Assembly (NCBI RefSeq): GCF_029893345.1 | Contig: NZ_JARXVE010000002.1 | Span: forward strand, 434,001 to 498,000 | Source of the DNA: Mycolicibacterium frederiksbergense | GTDB lineage: Bacteria; Actinomycetota; Actinomycetes; Mycobacteriales; Mycobacteriaceae | Direction of reading: 5' to 3' | Length of the DNA: 64,000 nucleotides | Part shown: positions 54,778 through 64,000 of the stretch, piece by piece | Numbering within the stretch: position 1 is the stretch's first letter | How the letters are laid out: every line of letters begins with the position of its first letter | Notes under the pieces: model-generated | The model's database searches: none | Told to the model about the DNA's origin: nothing | Seen by the model: the letters and a program-made list of their open reading frames with translations, nothing else | Made by a program: the position numbers and the translations under genes

Positions 54778-54901
54778 CAGTGTCTCCTTTGTGTCGCGTG
54801 TTGGTGGATCAATCCATCTGTGGATCGCCACATAGTGTGGCCTATCGACTCGACGCCGTCAGCATCCTCGGCGACTCCGGGTAATTCGCTACCCTCTGGG
54901 T

Positions 54902-55393
54902 GTGTACCCACGGCTGATCGCCATCGTTGCCTTCGTCGGTCTACTCGCGGTTGGTTGCGGGTGGAGTCCATCCTCAGCGCCGCCGCCGAAACCGGATACC
55001 TGCGCGCCCTCGGACGGTCCCAGCGCCGACACCGTGGCCAATCAGATCGCCAAGTTGCCGGCACCAGCGGCGGGCAAGCAGTGGACTCAGGTCAACTCCG
55101 GGCACACCAGCAACTGCCGGTTGTACTGGGTGCAGGTGGGCCAGACCAACCCCGAGCCCAACAGCGTCGGGCAGCTGCTGTTCTTCGACCGGCAGACCCC
55201 GCTCGGCCCGGCCACTCCCGAACCCCGGCCCTACATCAACGTGGTCAGCAACGCCGAAGACGCGGTGGTCGTGAACTACCAGTGGCAGCAGGGCCAGGAT
55301 TCACCGACGTCGCCGACCGGCATCGCCACCGTGCGGTTCCGGATCGGGGACGACGGCAAATTGGTTGCCGTCGACCCGATCCCGAAGGCCTGA
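54902..55393 (+). CDS. LppP/LprE-family lipoprotein
   Basis: 163 residues; signal ending in lipobox LLAVGC, so lipid-anchored. The domain VGQTNPEPNSVGQLLFFDRQTPLGPATPEPRPY (read in parts) with VVNYQWQQGQDSPTSPTGIATVRFRI is the LppP/LprE fold seen in LppP of M. tuberculosis. Function unknown. GTG start; TACCCT lies six bases upstream, suggesting a leaderless mRNA. Confidence 0.83.
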   Translation: MYPRLIAIVAFVGLLAVGCGWSPSSAPPPKPDTCAPSDGPSADTVANQIAKLPAPAAGKQWTQVNSGHTSNCRLYWVQVGQTNPEPNSVGQLLFFDRQTPLGPATPEPRPYINVVSNAEDAVVVNYQWQQGQDSPTSPTGIATVRFRIGDDGKLVAVDPIPKA

Positions 55394-55399
55394 GGCGCT

Positions 55400-57322
55400 T
55401 CAGCCGTTGATCAGCTCGGCGGGGTCGAGCATCGCCGCATAGCGCAGCTGCTCGGGGATGTCGAACCCGTCGACGAGGGTCTCCACGTGCGGCCGCAGTG
55501 AACGGCAGCGTTCGTTGATGCCGCGCGTGACGGCCTTGGCGCGTTCGGTGGACAGGTACCGGTGTTCGATGAACCAGGCCTTGTCCTGTTCGATCACCGA
55601 CAGCGCATACAGATCGCAGACGTCGCCCAGCAATTCGCGGGCGGTCTCGTCCTCGCAGCCGTCGATCCCCGCGACGAACGCCTCCAGGATGACGCGGTCG
55701 ATGTGGGCGGTGGCGGCGTGCAACACGTGATCCTGTACCGCGTTGAATGCATCGAAGGCCGACATGTCCTTGGCCCTGGCCTGTAGCCGCCGGGCGACCG
55801 ACGCCAGCAGGTATTCCTCGCGGTCCTCGAACATCTTGACCTGCGTGCCGCGGTTGAACAGGCTGCCTTCCTCCTCGTTGTCCTGGCGGGTGTCGAGGAT
55901 GGTCTGGATGATGGTTTCGGCGGCGGTGCGTTTGAGCACCCGTTCGCCGGCGTAGTTCGCCGCGAACCGTACCCATTCGACCGGGCTCATACCTTTGACG
56001 TCGTCGGCGTAGGCGGTGAGCAGTTCCTTGGCCACCAGCTGGGTCAGCACATGGTTGTCGCCCTCGAAGGTGGTGAAGACGTCGGTGTCGGCGCGCAGGG
56101 CGATCAACCGGTTCTCGGCGAGATAGCCTGCGCCGCCGCAGGCTTCACGGGCCTCCTGGATGGCGCGGCTGGCATGCCAGGTGTTGGCGGCCTTCAGGCC
56201 GGCCGCGCGGGCGTCCAGTTCGCGCTGCTCCTCGGCGTCTGGATGATCGGAGGTCTGCAGTTCGTGGCACTTGGCCACCAGTTCGTTCTGGGCGAACTGC
56301 AGTGCGTAGGACTTCGCGATGAGCGGCAGCAGTCGGCGCTGGTGCACCAGGTAGTCCATGATCAGCACCTCGTCCTGGCCGTCAGGTGCTTCGAACTGCC
56401 TGCGTTGCAACGCATACCGGGTGGCGATATCGAGTGCCACCCGTGCGGCCGCCGCGGCGCTGCCGCCGACGGTGACCCGGCCGCGGATCAGCGTGCCCAG
56501 CATGGTGAAGAATCGGCGCGCAGGGCTCTCGATCGGCGAACTGTAGGTACCGTCGGGGGCGACGTCGGCATAGCGGTTGAGCAGGTTCTCCCGTGGGATG
56601 CGCACCTGGTCGAACACGATGCGGCCGTTGTCCACCCCGGGCAGCCCGCCCTTGTAGAGACAGTCCGAGGTGGTCACCCCGGGTAGGTCGGTGCCGTCGT
56701 CGTCGCGGATCGGGACCACGAAACAATGCACCCCGTGTCCCTTTCCGTCCGGGGTGATCAGTTGGGCGAAAACGGCTGCCATCCGCGCGGTTTCGGCGGC
56801 ACCGCCGATGTAGTCCTTGCGTGCGGTCGGGGTGGGGGAGTGAATGACGAATTCCTGGTTCGCCGGATCGTAGGTGGCCGTCGTCTCCAGGGCCTGCACG
56901 TCGCTGCCGTGCCCAGTCTCGGTCATCGCGAAACAACCCGGCAGGTCCAGGTCGATGAGCCGGCGCACATAGGCCTGGTGGTGGCGTTCGGTGCCCAGAT
57001 TCTCGATGGCCCCGCCGAACAGGCCCCACTGCACCCCGGCCTTGACCATCAGCGACAGGTCGGACATGGCCAGCATCTCGATCCGGGTGATCGCCGCCCC
57101 GACATCGCCGGTGCCGCCGTGCTCCTTGCGGAAGCCGTCCTCGGCCGCCCCGGCCGTCGCCATGATCCTGAGCTGCTCGGCCACTTTGGCCCGGGCGATG
57201 ACCGTATTGGGGGTGTAGTGCGGCCGGAAGATCTGGTCCGACAGCGTGGCCCGCATGGCGTTCTTGACGTCACTCCAACGGCCGTCCAGCGCGTTTCGCA
57301 GATGCTCAGCAGTGCAAGTCAT
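55400..57322 (-). CDS. Acyl-CoA dehydrogenase/oxidase, long (ACOX-like)
   Basis: 640 residues, longer than simple acyl-CoA dehydrogenases (~390) and in the range of acyl-CoA oxidases. Typical segments: CFAMTETGHGSDVQALETTA (substrate/FAD site), GVDNGRIVFDQVRIPRENLL, YALQRRQFEAPDGQDEVLIMDY, and the C-terminal EACGGAGYLAENR with FEGDNHVL (catalytic region). Likely in beta-oxidation of fatty acids. Oxidase versus dehydrogenase activity cannot be decided by sequence. Confidence 0.88.
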   Translation of the reverse strand: MTCTAEHLRNALDGRWSDVKNAMRATLSDQIFRPHYTPNTVIARAKVAEQLRIMATAGAAEDGFRKEHGGTGDVGAAITRIEMLAMSDLSLMVKAGVQWGLFGGAIENLGTERHHQAYVRRLIDLDLPGCFAMTETGHGSDVQALETTATYDPANQEFVIHSPTPTARKDYIGGAAETARMAAVFAQLITPDGKGHGVHCFVVPIRDDDGTDLPGVTTSDCLYKGGLPGVDNGRIVFDQVRIPRENLLNRYADVAPDGTYSSPIESPARRFFTMLGTLIRGRVTVGGSAAAAARVALDIATRYALQRRQFEAPDGQDEVLIMDYLVHQRRLLPLIAKSYALQFAQNELVAKCHELQTSDHPDAEEQRELDARAAGLKAANTWHASRAIQEAREACGGAGYLAENRLIALRADTDVFTTFEGDNHVLTQLVAKELLTAYADDVKGMSPVEWVRFAANYAGERVLKRTAAETIIQTILDTRQDNEEEGSLFNRGTQVKMFEDREEYLLASVARRLQARAKDMSAFDAFNAVQDHVLHAATAHIDRVILEAFVAGIDGCEDETARELLGDVCDLYALSVIEQDKAWFIEHRYLSTERAKAVTRGINERCRSLRPHVETLVDGFDIPEQLRYAAMLDPAELING

Positions 57323-57371
57323 ATCCGACGGTAACGCGTGGTGCGGCCAAGGCGGGTACTGTCAGCAGCTG

Positions 57372-58433
57372 ATGCGACGCTGCGTACTGCTTGCTGCTGC
57401 CTTGGTGCTGTCGGCGTGTGGTTCTGCCCATGCCGCACCGGACCTTGAATACCTCGGTCAGCGCCAGGTGGCTTCCGGTGCGCTGCTGGACGGCACGGTG
57501 ATCGGCGGGCTTTCGGGAATCAGCTACGACCCGGTCGACGAGCTGTACTACATCGTCAGCGACGATCGCTCCGCCAAGAACCCGGCACGCTTCTACACCG
57601 CACGGATCACGTTGTCGGACAGCGCTATCAGCGATGTCGAGTTCGTCGCCACCCATCCGTGGCTGGACCGCAACACACAGCCGTTCGCCCCGTTGGACAG
57701 CGACGCGCTACCACCGGTGGTACCGCCGGACCCCGAGGCCATCGCCTTCGATGCCCGCAGACAGCGGTTGTACTGGACCAGCGAGGGGGAGCGCCGGGTC
57801 GAGGGACCTGGGCCGCCGACCCTGCTGGATCCGTGGGTCCGGATCGCCGGTCTCGGCGGCAACTACCTCGGCGAGTTCCCGCTGCCCGATGCGGTGCGGA
57901 TGTCTGCCGACGAGCATGGCCCGCGCCGCAACAGCGCGCTGGAAGGGCTCACCCTGACACCGGACGGACGTTATCTGTGGGCGGCCATGGAGGGCCCCGG
58001 ATACGACGACGGTGCGCTGCCCGACGAACAGCATGGCGCACTGACCCACGTCATCCGTTTCGACGTGGATTCCGGTGTGGCCGATGCCCAATACACCTAC
58101 CCGCTCGACCCGGTCAGTGCGGGGCCCGGCGGGGACAACGGGCTGTCGGACCTGGTGGCACTTGACGACGGCAGCTTCCTGGTGATCGAACGCGGTTTTG
58201 GCACCCATGTGTCGGTGCGGATCTATCGCGCGAGCATCGTCGAGGGCTCCACCGAGATGGTCAAGACGCTGCTGGCGGATCTGGGCGCAATCCCGGGCCT
58301 GGTGCCGCTGGACAACATCGAGGGAATCACGTTGGGGCCCAAGCTCGCCGACGGGCGGCAATCGGTGATCATGGTCAGCGACGACAACTTCTCACCGAGC
58401 CAGGTCACCCAGTTCCTGCTGTTCGCGCTGTAG
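57372..58433 (+). CDS. Lipoprotein with esterase-like phytase domain
   Basis: 353 residues. Lipobox in VLSACGSAHA. The domain begins GTVIGGLSGISYDPVDELYYIVSDDR, the usual start of 'esterase-like activity of phytase' beta-propellers, and includes LEGLTLTPDGRYLWAAMEGP and LDNIEGITLGP. Probably located at the cell surface; substrate unknown. ATG at 57372 has no good ribosome-binding site; TACTGT is nearby. Confidence 0.82.
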   Translation: MRRCVLLAAALVLSACGSAHAAPDLEYLGQRQVASGALLDGTVIGGLSGISYDPVDELYYIVSDDRSAKNPARFYTARITLSDSAISDVEFVATHPWLDRNTQPFAPLDSDALPPVVPPDPEAIAFDARRQRLYWTSEGERRVEGPGPPTLLDPWVRIAGLGGNYLGEFPLPDAVRMSADEHGPRRNSALEGLTLTPDGRYLWAAMEGPGYDDGALPDEQHGALTHVIRFDVDSGVADAQYTYPLDPVSAGPGGDNGLSDLVALDDGSFLVIERGFGTHVSVRIYRASIVEGSTEMVKTLLADLGAIPGLVPLDNIEGITLGPKLADGRQSVIMVSDDNFSPSQVTQFLLFAL

Positions 58434-58463
58434 TGACGCCGGTGTGGTAGTCCTTGCCGTCGC

Positions 58464-58519
58464 CGCTCGTAACGCTATGGCGGTCCTGGGCGCATTTTTT
58501 CGCCGTGGCGTTACGAACG
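58464..58519. terminator. Long imperfect hairpin between convergent genes
   Basis: CGCTCGTAACGCTATGGCG (58464-58482) matches the reverse complement of CGCCGTGGCGTTACGAACG (58501-58519) at 16 of 19 positions, with an 18-base loop ending in six T. It lies between the phytase-like and DUF1275 genes and could stop transcription from both sides. It may also be a copy of a dispersed repeat. Confidence 0.65.
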
Positions 58520-58540
58520 CCTACCCACGCAGCTATTCAA

Positions 58541-59218
58541 CTATCGCAACAACGTGTGGCGATCAAAGTAGAAGTATGTGTACCCCGCGGTGATCGCGCA
58601 GACGAGAGTAGCTACCAGCAGCATCTGAGACCCGCTGACCACAGCGCTGATGAAGCCACCGATGATGGCTCCACCGGCGAATCCGGCCCACAATAGGAAA
58701 TATCCCAGCCAATCGCTCAGCCGGCCTCCGCTGAGATGGCGTTCAATGCCTTGGCCCATTTTCACGAGAGTCCCGGTCACATAACTCAGCGGGATCGACA
58801 CCTCGCCGTCCTTGACGAACGACGTATTCAGGGCGCCGATCCCAAAGGCCACGAACAGGATTGGAACGAACGGTACGTCGCGGGCCGTCCAGCCTCGCAA
58901 GATGGTGTCCACCACGGTGGACACCACGAGCGCGAACGTGGTCAGCACCGTCGCGCCATGAGGGTGATTGACCCAGATGTGGCGGCGGCACAACGATGCG
59001 ATCACCACTCCGCCGACAAAGGACGCCAGCAGCATTGCCGCGCCGATCGCCAGCCACTTCTCGTCCTGAAACAGCCCGAGGAAAGCCCGCTCCGTATTGC
59101 CCGTCATGAAGGTGACGAAGTAGCCCGCCGAATGAGTGAACGCGACCGCCCCCAGTACTCCGGCCAGGCCGGCCAGAATCCATGACAATCGGGCCTCGCC
59201 GTCGAGCTGTTGCGACAT
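58541..59218 (-). CDS. DUF1275 (YoaK-like) membrane protein
   Basis: 225 residues, about six membrane segments. Family hallmarks: FTHSAGYFVTFMTGNTERAFLG near the N-terminus, GIGALNTSFVKDGEVSIPLSYVTGTL and a C-terminal pair of segments. YoaK-like proteins have no firm function. ATG start; single gene between a convergent lipoprotein and the MFS gene. Confidence 0.87.
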   Translation of the reverse strand: MSQQLDGEARLSWILAGLAGVLGAVAFTHSAGYFVTFMTGNTERAFLGLFQDEKWLAIGAAMLLASFVGGVVIASLCRRHIWVNHPHGATVLTTFALVVSTVVDTILRGWTARDVPFVPILFVAFGIGALNTSFVKDGEVSIPLSYVTGTLVKMGQGIERHLSGGRLSDWLGYFLLWAGFAGGAIIGGFISAVVSGSQMLLVATLVCAITAGYTYFYFDRHTLLR

Positions 59219-59272
59219 GTCCCCATTGTGGGGAGCGTTGCTGGCGCTCGGGGCGGGATTCGCTGCCTGGCG

Positions 59273-60493
59273 TCAGCTGTCGCTGCCGACGGTGACCGCG
59301 GTCGCCTCGTCGGTCAGCTCGTCGAGTTCGTCCTCTGCTGGGTCTTCCTCGTCGATGTGAATGAGGTGTGGACGCGTCAGGAACAACACGGCGGCACCGG
59401 CCAGCACGGCCGCGGCGCCCACCCAGTACGGCAGGTGCATATTGACCTGCTCACCCAGAACCCCGGCCAGCCAGGGTGCGACAGCGGCGCCGCCGAAGCG
59501 CAGGAAGCTGTAGGCCGCCGAGGCCACGCCGCGCTCCACCGGGGCGGCCTTCATCACGGTCTCGGTGATCAGCGTGTTGTTGACGCCGATGAACAGGCCG
59601 GCGATCACGACACCCGTTGCCAGTACGACCTTGTGGTCCGTCCATACCGCCATCGCGGCCAGCACCGCGGTGAAGGCGATCAGGTTGAGGATCAGCACCC
59701 GCACCGTGCCGAAGCGGTGTTGCAGCCGCGGCGCGACCACCACGGAGGTGAACGCCAGCGCCACACCCCAGCCGAAGAAGATCAGCCCGATCTGGTGCGC
59801 GGTCATGTTCAGCGGGAAGGGGGTGAAGGCCAGCAGGGTGAAGAAGCCGAAGTTGTAGAGCAGCGCGGTGATTGAGACCCCCAGCAGCCCACGGTGGCGC
59901 AGTGCCCGGAACGGGTCGGCCAGGGTGGTGGCGCGTGTCGCGCGCGGGGTGGCCGGCAGCAGGAAGGCGGTGATGATCACGGCGATGGTCATCAGGGCCG
60001 AGACTCCGAAGAACGGGCCGCGCCACGAGATCGAGCCGAGCACACCGCCGACCAGTGGGCCGATCGCGATGCCCAGTCCCAGTGCCGCTTCGTAGAGGAT
60101 GATCGCTTGGGCCACAGAACCTTTCGCGGAGTTGACGATGGTGGCCAGCGCGGTGGCGACAAACAGGGCGTTGCCCAGGCCCCACAGGGCGCGCCAACCC
60201 ACGATCTCCATCACGGTGTCGCTCATCCCGGCCAGCCCGGCCCCGACGATGATGATCAGCAGGCCGAGCAGCAGCGTGCGCTTGGGGCCGATGCGGCTCG
60301 ACACCACACCGGTGATCAGCATCGCCACCCCCATCACCGCCATGTAGCTGGTGAACAGCAGCGACACCTGTGATGGGGAGGCGCCGAGGCTGTCGGCGAT
60401 CGGTTTGAGGATGGGATCGACCAGCCCGATTCCCATGAAGGCGACAACGGAGGCGAAAGCGACGGCCCAGACGGCCTTGGGTTGGCGCCACAC
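59273..60493 (-). CDS. MFS transporter (drug efflux type)
   Basis: 406 residues, ~12 membrane segments. GTG start with AGGAG upstream. MFS motif A-like region GVVSSRIGPKRTLLLGLLI after TM2, and ALGLGIAIGPLVGGVLGS (motif C, antiporter type) in TM5. Together with the upstream MarR gene it forms an efflux/regulator pair. An acidic C-terminal tail follows. Substrate unknown. Confidence 0.88.
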   Translation of the reverse strand: MWRQPKAVWAVAFASVVAFMGIGLVDPILKPIADSLGASPSQVSLLFTSYMAVMGVAMLITGVVSSRIGPKRTLLLGLLIIIVGAGLAGMSDTVMEIVGWRALWGLGNALFVATALATIVNSAKGSVAQAIILYEAALGLGIAIGPLVGGVLGSISWRGPFFGVSALMTIAVIITAFLLPATPRATRATTLADPFRALRHRGLLGVSITALLYNFGFFTLLAFTPFPLNMTAHQIGLIFFGWGVALAFTSVVVAPRLQHRFGTVRVLILNLIAFTAVLAAMAVWTDHKVVLATGVVIAGLFIGVNNTLITETVMKAAPVERGVASAAYSFLRFGGAAVAPWLAGVLGEQVNMHLPYWVGAAAVLAGAAVLFLTRPHLIHIDEEDPAEDELDELTDEATAVTVGSDS

Positions 60494-60541
60494 AGCGAGG
60501 CAACTCCTGATCGGTTGTCGGGTGATTTGGTCGTCGTGCGG

Positions 60542-61015
60542 TTAGTCGTGTGCGAGCGGATGCTCGGCGACATCGGCGAGTAGCCGTCGGATTACCTCGA
60601 CGGCGGCCGTCAGTGTCTGGCGGTCGTCGGCGCTCAGTCGCTCAAGTCTCGGGTTGATCGTGGCGGCGCGATCGGCCCTGGCTTGGTACAGGGTCTGCCG
60701 ACCCTGGTCGGTGATGCGGATCAGCACCGCGCGGGCATCGCCGGGATCGGTGGTGCGTGACACCAGGCCGGCGTCTTCGAGGCGGCGCACCTGGGTGGTC
60801 ATGGTCGGCTGTGAGCAGTGGTCGAGATAGGCGAGATCGGAGATCCGGGCCTCGCCCTGGTCGTCGATGGTGGACAGGAGCCGGGCCTGGGCCCAGGGTA
60901 GGGGTAGCCGGGCGCGCTGGGTGGCGAGCCGATTCAGCCGGGCGACGACCGCCAGCAGGTCGGCGCCAAGTTCGGTTTCATCGGTTGCCATGGCATCCTC
61001 GGTCGGGGTCGACAT
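60542..61015 (-). CDS. MarR family regulator
   Basis: 157 residues from ATG 61015 (149 from ATG 60991, which has GAGGA before it). Winged helix: LSTIDDQGEARISDLAYLDHCSQPTMTTQVRRLED (read in parts), with wing DPGDARAVLIRITDQG. It is 49 bases upstream of the MFS gene on the same strand, so probably controls it together with itself. An inverted repeat upstream is a likely operator. Confidence 0.9.
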   Translation of the reverse strand: MSTPTEDAMATDETELGADLLAVVARLNRLATQRARLPLPWAQARLLSTIDDQGEARISDLAYLDHCSQPTMTTQVRRLEDAGLVSRTTDPGDARAVLIRITDQGRQTLYQARADRAATINPRLERLSADDRQTLTAAVEVIRRLLADVAEHPLAHD

Positions 61016-61028
61016 ACGTGCATGGTTG

Positions 61029-61043
61029 CATAGATTGGCTATG
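61029..61043. promoter_or_regulatory. Inverted repeat upstream of the MarR gene, probable operator
   Basis: CATAG-ATTGG-CTATG, perfect 5-bp arms, 14-28 bases before the ATG. On the minus strand TAGACT (61050-61045) is a likely -10, so the repeat covers the transcription start, where a bound MarR would block initiation. Confidence 0.6.
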
Positions 61044-61120
61044 TAGTCTACCCGCCGTGGGTGCTCTCGGTCACATGACGGACATCCACCGGCTGCGATA
61101 GCGGCTGGCAGAATCGAGAA

Positions 61121-63166
61121 ATGACCGCGAACCCCCCGGCGATGGCGCCCCGGCGCGGCCTCACCCCCGGCGAGCTTGCCCAGGCGGCGGTGATGGCGGC
61201 GCTCTGTGCGGCCACCGCCATCATCGCGGTGGTGGTGCCGTTCGCGGCCGGGTTGGCGATGCTGGGAACCGTGCCGATGGGGCTTTTGGCCTATCGCTAC
61301 CGGCTGCGGGTGCTGCTTGCGGCCACGGTTGCCGCAGGCACGATCGCCTTCCTGATCGCGGGCATGGGCGGATTCATGACGGTCTTCAACTGCGCCTACA
61401 TCGGTGGACTCACCGGCGTGGTCAAGCGCCGCGGCCGCGGTACAGTCACCGCGTTCGGCGCCGCCGTGGTCGCCGGGGCGGTGTTCGGAGCGGCGAGCAT
61501 CGCGGCGCTGACCGTGCTGACCCGGCTACGCAACCTGATCTTCGACTCGATGACCGCAACCGCCGAGGGGCTGGCCAAGGTCCTGGAGCGCATCCCGGTG
61601 CTCGATGTGACCGCCGAACCGTTCCGGAGTGGTTTCGCCACCCTGGTGGACTACTGGCCGGTGCTGATGCTGCTGCTCGGCATCTTCAGCATCACCTCGG
61701 TCAGCATGGTCGGCTGGTGGGCGCTGTCGCGCATCCTGGCCCGGCTGCTCGGGGTTCCCGACGTGCACAAGCTCGATGCCGACGGTGACGACGAACATGC
61801 GGTGATCGCCCCGGTGCCGGCCCGGCTGACCGACGTGCGGTTCCGCTACCCGGGGGTCGACCATGACGCGCTCGGCCCGGTGTCCATGGAATTGCAGCCC
61901 GGCGAACATGTCGCGGTGACCGGGCCCAACGGCTCGGGCAAGACCACCCTGATGCTGATGCTGGCCGGGCGTCGACCCACCTCGGGTGGCATCGAGCGGG
62001 CCGGCGCGGTCGGGTTGGGCCGCATCGGTGGTACCGCGGTGGTCATGCAGCACCCGGAGAGTCAGGTGTTGGGCACGCGGGTGGCCGACGACGTGGTGTG
62101 GGGCCTGCCGCCCGGCACCACCACCGATGTGGAGCGGTTGCTGGCCGAAGTGGGGCTTGACGGCCTGGCCGAACGCGATACCGGGGGCCTGTCCGGCGGG
62201 GAACTGCAGCGGCTGGCGGTCGCCGGGGCGTTGGCCCGCGAACCCTCGTTGCTGATCGCCGACGAGGTCACCAGCATGGTCGACCAGCAGGGCCGCGACA
62301 CATTGATGAAGGTGTTGTCCGGGCTGACCGAACATCACCGAATGTCGCTGGTGCACATCACCCACTACAACGACGAGGCGGATTCCGCCGACCGGACGGT
62401 GGCGCTCAGCGGCAACGGCGGTACCGCCGACAACACCGACATGGTGCAGACCTCGGCGGTACCCGTTGCCGTCACGGCCGCTGCCCAGACCGGTGCGCCG
62501 GTGCTGGAGCTGACCGGCGTCGGGCACCAGTACGCCAACGGAACCCCTTGGGCGAAAACGGCTTTGCGTGACATCACCTTCACCGTGCACGAGGGCGATG
62601 GGGTCCTGGTGCACGGCCTGAACGGCTCCGGCAAGTCGACGCTGGCCTGGATCATGGCCGGGCTGACGGTGCCCACCTACGGCGCCTGCCTGCTCGATGG
62701 GGTACCGGTGGCCCAGCAGGTGGGCTCGGTGGCCCTTTCCTTCCAGGCCGCCCGGCTGCAGTTGATGCGCAGCACCGTCGGTCACGAGATCGCCTCGACC
62801 GCCGGGTTCTCGGCCCGCGACCGCGGCAGGATCGGCGCCGCGTTGGAGATGGTGGGCCTGGATCCGGCGATGGCCAAACGCCGTATCGACCAACTCTCCG
62901 GTGGCCAGATGCGCCGGGTGGTGCTGGCCGGGTTGCTGGCCCGGTCGCCGCGTGCGTTGATCCTCGACGAGCCGCTGGCCGGGCTGGACGCTGCCAGTCA
63001 ACGGGGACTGCTGCGGCTGCTGGAAGATCTGCGACGTAACAACGGGCTGACCGTGGTGGTCATCTCGCACGACTTCACCGGCCTGGAGGGCCTGTGCCCG
63101 CGCACACTTCACCTGCACCACGGTGAACTGGCACTCGCCCCTACCGCTACCGGGGGTGCCCGATGA
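61121..63166 (+). CDS. ECF-type transporter: membrane domain fused to two ABC ATPases
   Basis: 681 residues. Residues ~15-215 form about five or six membrane segments (S-component-like). First ATPase: Walker [10 protein letters not shown] near 274, signature LSGGELQ, Walker [10 protein letters not shown]. Second ATPase: Walker [10 protein letters not shown] near 505, [18 protein letters not shown]. So EcfS-, EcfA- and EcfA'-like parts are fused, as in Rv2326c. The EcfT gene follows with an ATGA overlap. Substrate (vitamin or metal) unknown. Confidence 0.9.
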   Translation: MTANPPAMAPRRGLTPGELAQAAVMAALCAATAIIAVVVPFAAGLAMLGTVPMGLLAYRYRLRVLLAATVAAGTIAFLIAGMGGFMTVFNCAYIGGLTGVVKRRGRGTVTAFGAAVVAGAVFGAASIAALTVLTRLRNLIFDSMTATAEGLAKVLERIPVLDVTAEPFRSGFATLVDYWPVLMLLLGIFSITSVSMVGWWALSRILARLLGVPDVHKLDADGDDEHAVIAPVPARLTDVRFRYPGVDHDALGPVSMELQPGEHVAVTGPNGSGKTTLMLMLAGRRPTSGGIERAGAVGLGRIGGTAVVMQHPESQVLGTRVADDVVWGLPPGTTTDVERLLAEVGLDGLAERDTGGLSGGELQRLAVAGALAREPSLLIADEVTSMVDQQGRDTLMKVLSGLTEHHRMSLVHITHYNDEADSADRTVALSGNGGTADNTDMVQTSAVPVAVTAAAQTGAPVLELTGVGHQYANGTPWAKTALRDITFTVHEGDGVLVHGLNGSGKSTLAWIMAGLTVPTYGACLLDGVPVAQQVGSVALSFQAARLQLMRSTVGHEIASTAGFSARDRGRIGAALEMVGLDPAMAKRRIDQLSGGQMRRVVLAGLLARSPRALILDEPLAGLDAASQRGLLRLLEDLRRNNGLTVVVISHDFTGLEGLCPRTLHLHHGELALAPTATGGAR

Positions 63167-64000
63167 CCGCTCCGACCCGAGGCCAACGCAAGTCGGTCGT
63201 GCTGTTGCGGCCGGTTCCCGGCGACACCGTCATCCACCGACTGTGGGCCGGCACGAAACTGCTCTCCGTCGCCGGCATCGGGGTGCTGCTGACCTTCTAT
63301 CCCGGATGGGTGCCGATCGCCTCGGTGGCGGTGCTGGTCCTGGTGGCGGCCCGGCTGGCGCGGATTCCCAGTGGCGCGCTGCCCTCGATCCCGTTCTTCC
63401 TGTGGATCCTGGTGATGGTGGGCGGGGCGCTCGCCGCGCTGGCCGGCGGGTCCCCGTTCATCGACATCGGCTCGGTGCAGCTCGGTTTGGGCGGCCTGCT
63501 CAACTACCTGCGGGTCACCGCGCTGGCGATCGTCCTCCTGGGGCTCGGTGCGCTGGTGTCCTGGACCACGAACGTCGCCGATATCGCCCCGGCGGTGGCC
63601 ACATTGGGTCGCCCGTTGCGGCTGGTGGGTATCCCGGTGCACGACTGGGCGGTGACCATTGCGCTGGCACTGCGGGCATTCCCGATGCTGATCGATGAGT
63701 TCCGCACGTTGTACGCGGCGCATCGGCTGCGCCCGAGGGAGCGGGCGGAGACGTTCCGGGCGCGGCGCCGGCAGGCGGTGGCCAACCTCATCGATCTGTT
63801 GGCCGCGGCGGTCACCGCGGCGCTGCGCCGTGGCGACGAGATGGGCGACGCCATCACCGCGCGCGGCGGTGCGGGTCAGATCTCGGCGGCGCCGTCGGGG
63901 CCCAAGGCTCGCGACTGGGTTGCCTTCGCGATTCTGGCGCTGGTGTGCGGCGGTGCGCTGGCGTTGGAGCTGACGATCCTGGGGACGAGCCTGCCGAGTC
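63163..64000 (+). CDS. ECF transporter T component (EcfT, CbiQ-like), 3' end outside the window
   Basis: The visible 279 codons from ATG 63163 encode a membrane protein with about six segments. The conserved helix after the fourth segment holds [17 protein letters not shown] and later DAITARGG, the Arg-Gly coupling motifs (A-R-G) that contact the ATPases. Overlaps the ATPase gene by four bases. The frame is open to base 64000, so the stop lies beyond the window. Confidence 0.9.
   Translation, partial: MTAPTRGQRKSVVLLRPVPGDTVIHRLWAGTKLLSVAGIGVLLTFYPGWVPIASVAVLVLVAARLARIPSGALPSIPFFLWILVMVGGALAALAGGSPFIDIGSVQLGLGGLLNYLRVTALAIVLLGLGALVSWTTNVADIAPAVATLGRPLRLVGIPVHDWAVTIALALRAFPMLIDEFRTLYAAHRLRPRERAETFRARRRQAVANLIDLLAAAVTAALRRGDEMGDAITARGGAGQISAAPSGPKARDWVAFAILALVCGGALALELTILGTSLPS

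Overview
The window reads as chromosomal DNA of a fast-growing mycobacterium (Mycolicibacterium type). The evidence is high GC, dense overlapping genes with many GTG starts, several apparently leaderless genes, and a backbone whose order I recognise from Mycobacterium tuberculosis: dnaJ2, rsmE, phoH, ybeY, a CorC-like gene, a small cytidine-deaminase-like gene, era, amiA2, recO, uppS, an Rv2360c-like gene, furB/zur, smtB, glyS, an Rv2345-like TPM gene, dgt, dnaG and tRNA-Asn, then an Rv2326c/Rv2325c-like ECF transporter at the right edge. The M. tuberculosis comparison is from memory, not from an alignment.

Layout. 1-6280: ribosome, RNA and envelope housekeeping genes, mostly overlapping by 1-4 bases. 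6290-32871: about 26.6 kb of accessory catabolic DNA between era and amiA2. It holds (a) a branched-chain 2-oxoacid dehydrogenase operon (E1alpha, E1beta, E2, E3), an Lrp/AsnC regulator and a valine/leucine dehydrogenase; (b) a cluster with an amidohydrolase and TetR on one strand and an eight-gene run on the other: F420-type LLM oxidoreductase, NTF2-like protein, alpha/beta hydrolase, three-subunit molybdenum hydroxylase, SCP2-like protein, DUF1028 protein; (c) a phenylacetate degradation locus (paaK, E, D, C, B, A, two enoyl-CoA hydratases, a 3-hydroxyacyl-CoA dehydrogenase, divergent paaR, paaZ and a small EthD-like gene). 32861-39380: return to the backbone, including three perfect or near-perfect 35-bp repeats before a NUDIX gene and the smtB-furB metalloregulators divergent from glyS. 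39381-47100: variable region with two AraC paralogues around small exported proteins, a frameshifted DUF4436 membrane protein and a metallopeptidase-like lipoprotein; then a leucine-rich-repeat gene coupled to a frameshifted DUF4304/barstar-like gene, and a decayed IS5-type transposase. 47101-64000: TPM protein, dgt, hydrolase, dnaG, tRNA-Asn, lipoproteins, a long acyl-CoA dehydrogenase, DUF1275, a MarR-MFS pair and the ECF transporter.

How the genes work together. Valine dehydrogenase would make the 2-oxoacids that the dehydrogenase complex oxidises to acyl-CoA. The paa genes would convert phenylacetate through its CoA ester, ring epoxide and oxepin to central metabolites; no thiolase (PaaJ) or thioesterase (PaaI) is present here. 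The cluster at 12842-22091 looks like a regulated pathway for an unidentified substrate, probably starting with hydroxylation by the molybdenum enzyme. It is the best candidate for an undescribed system in this window, with the LRR/barstar island and the 35-bp coupled minicistron repeat next.
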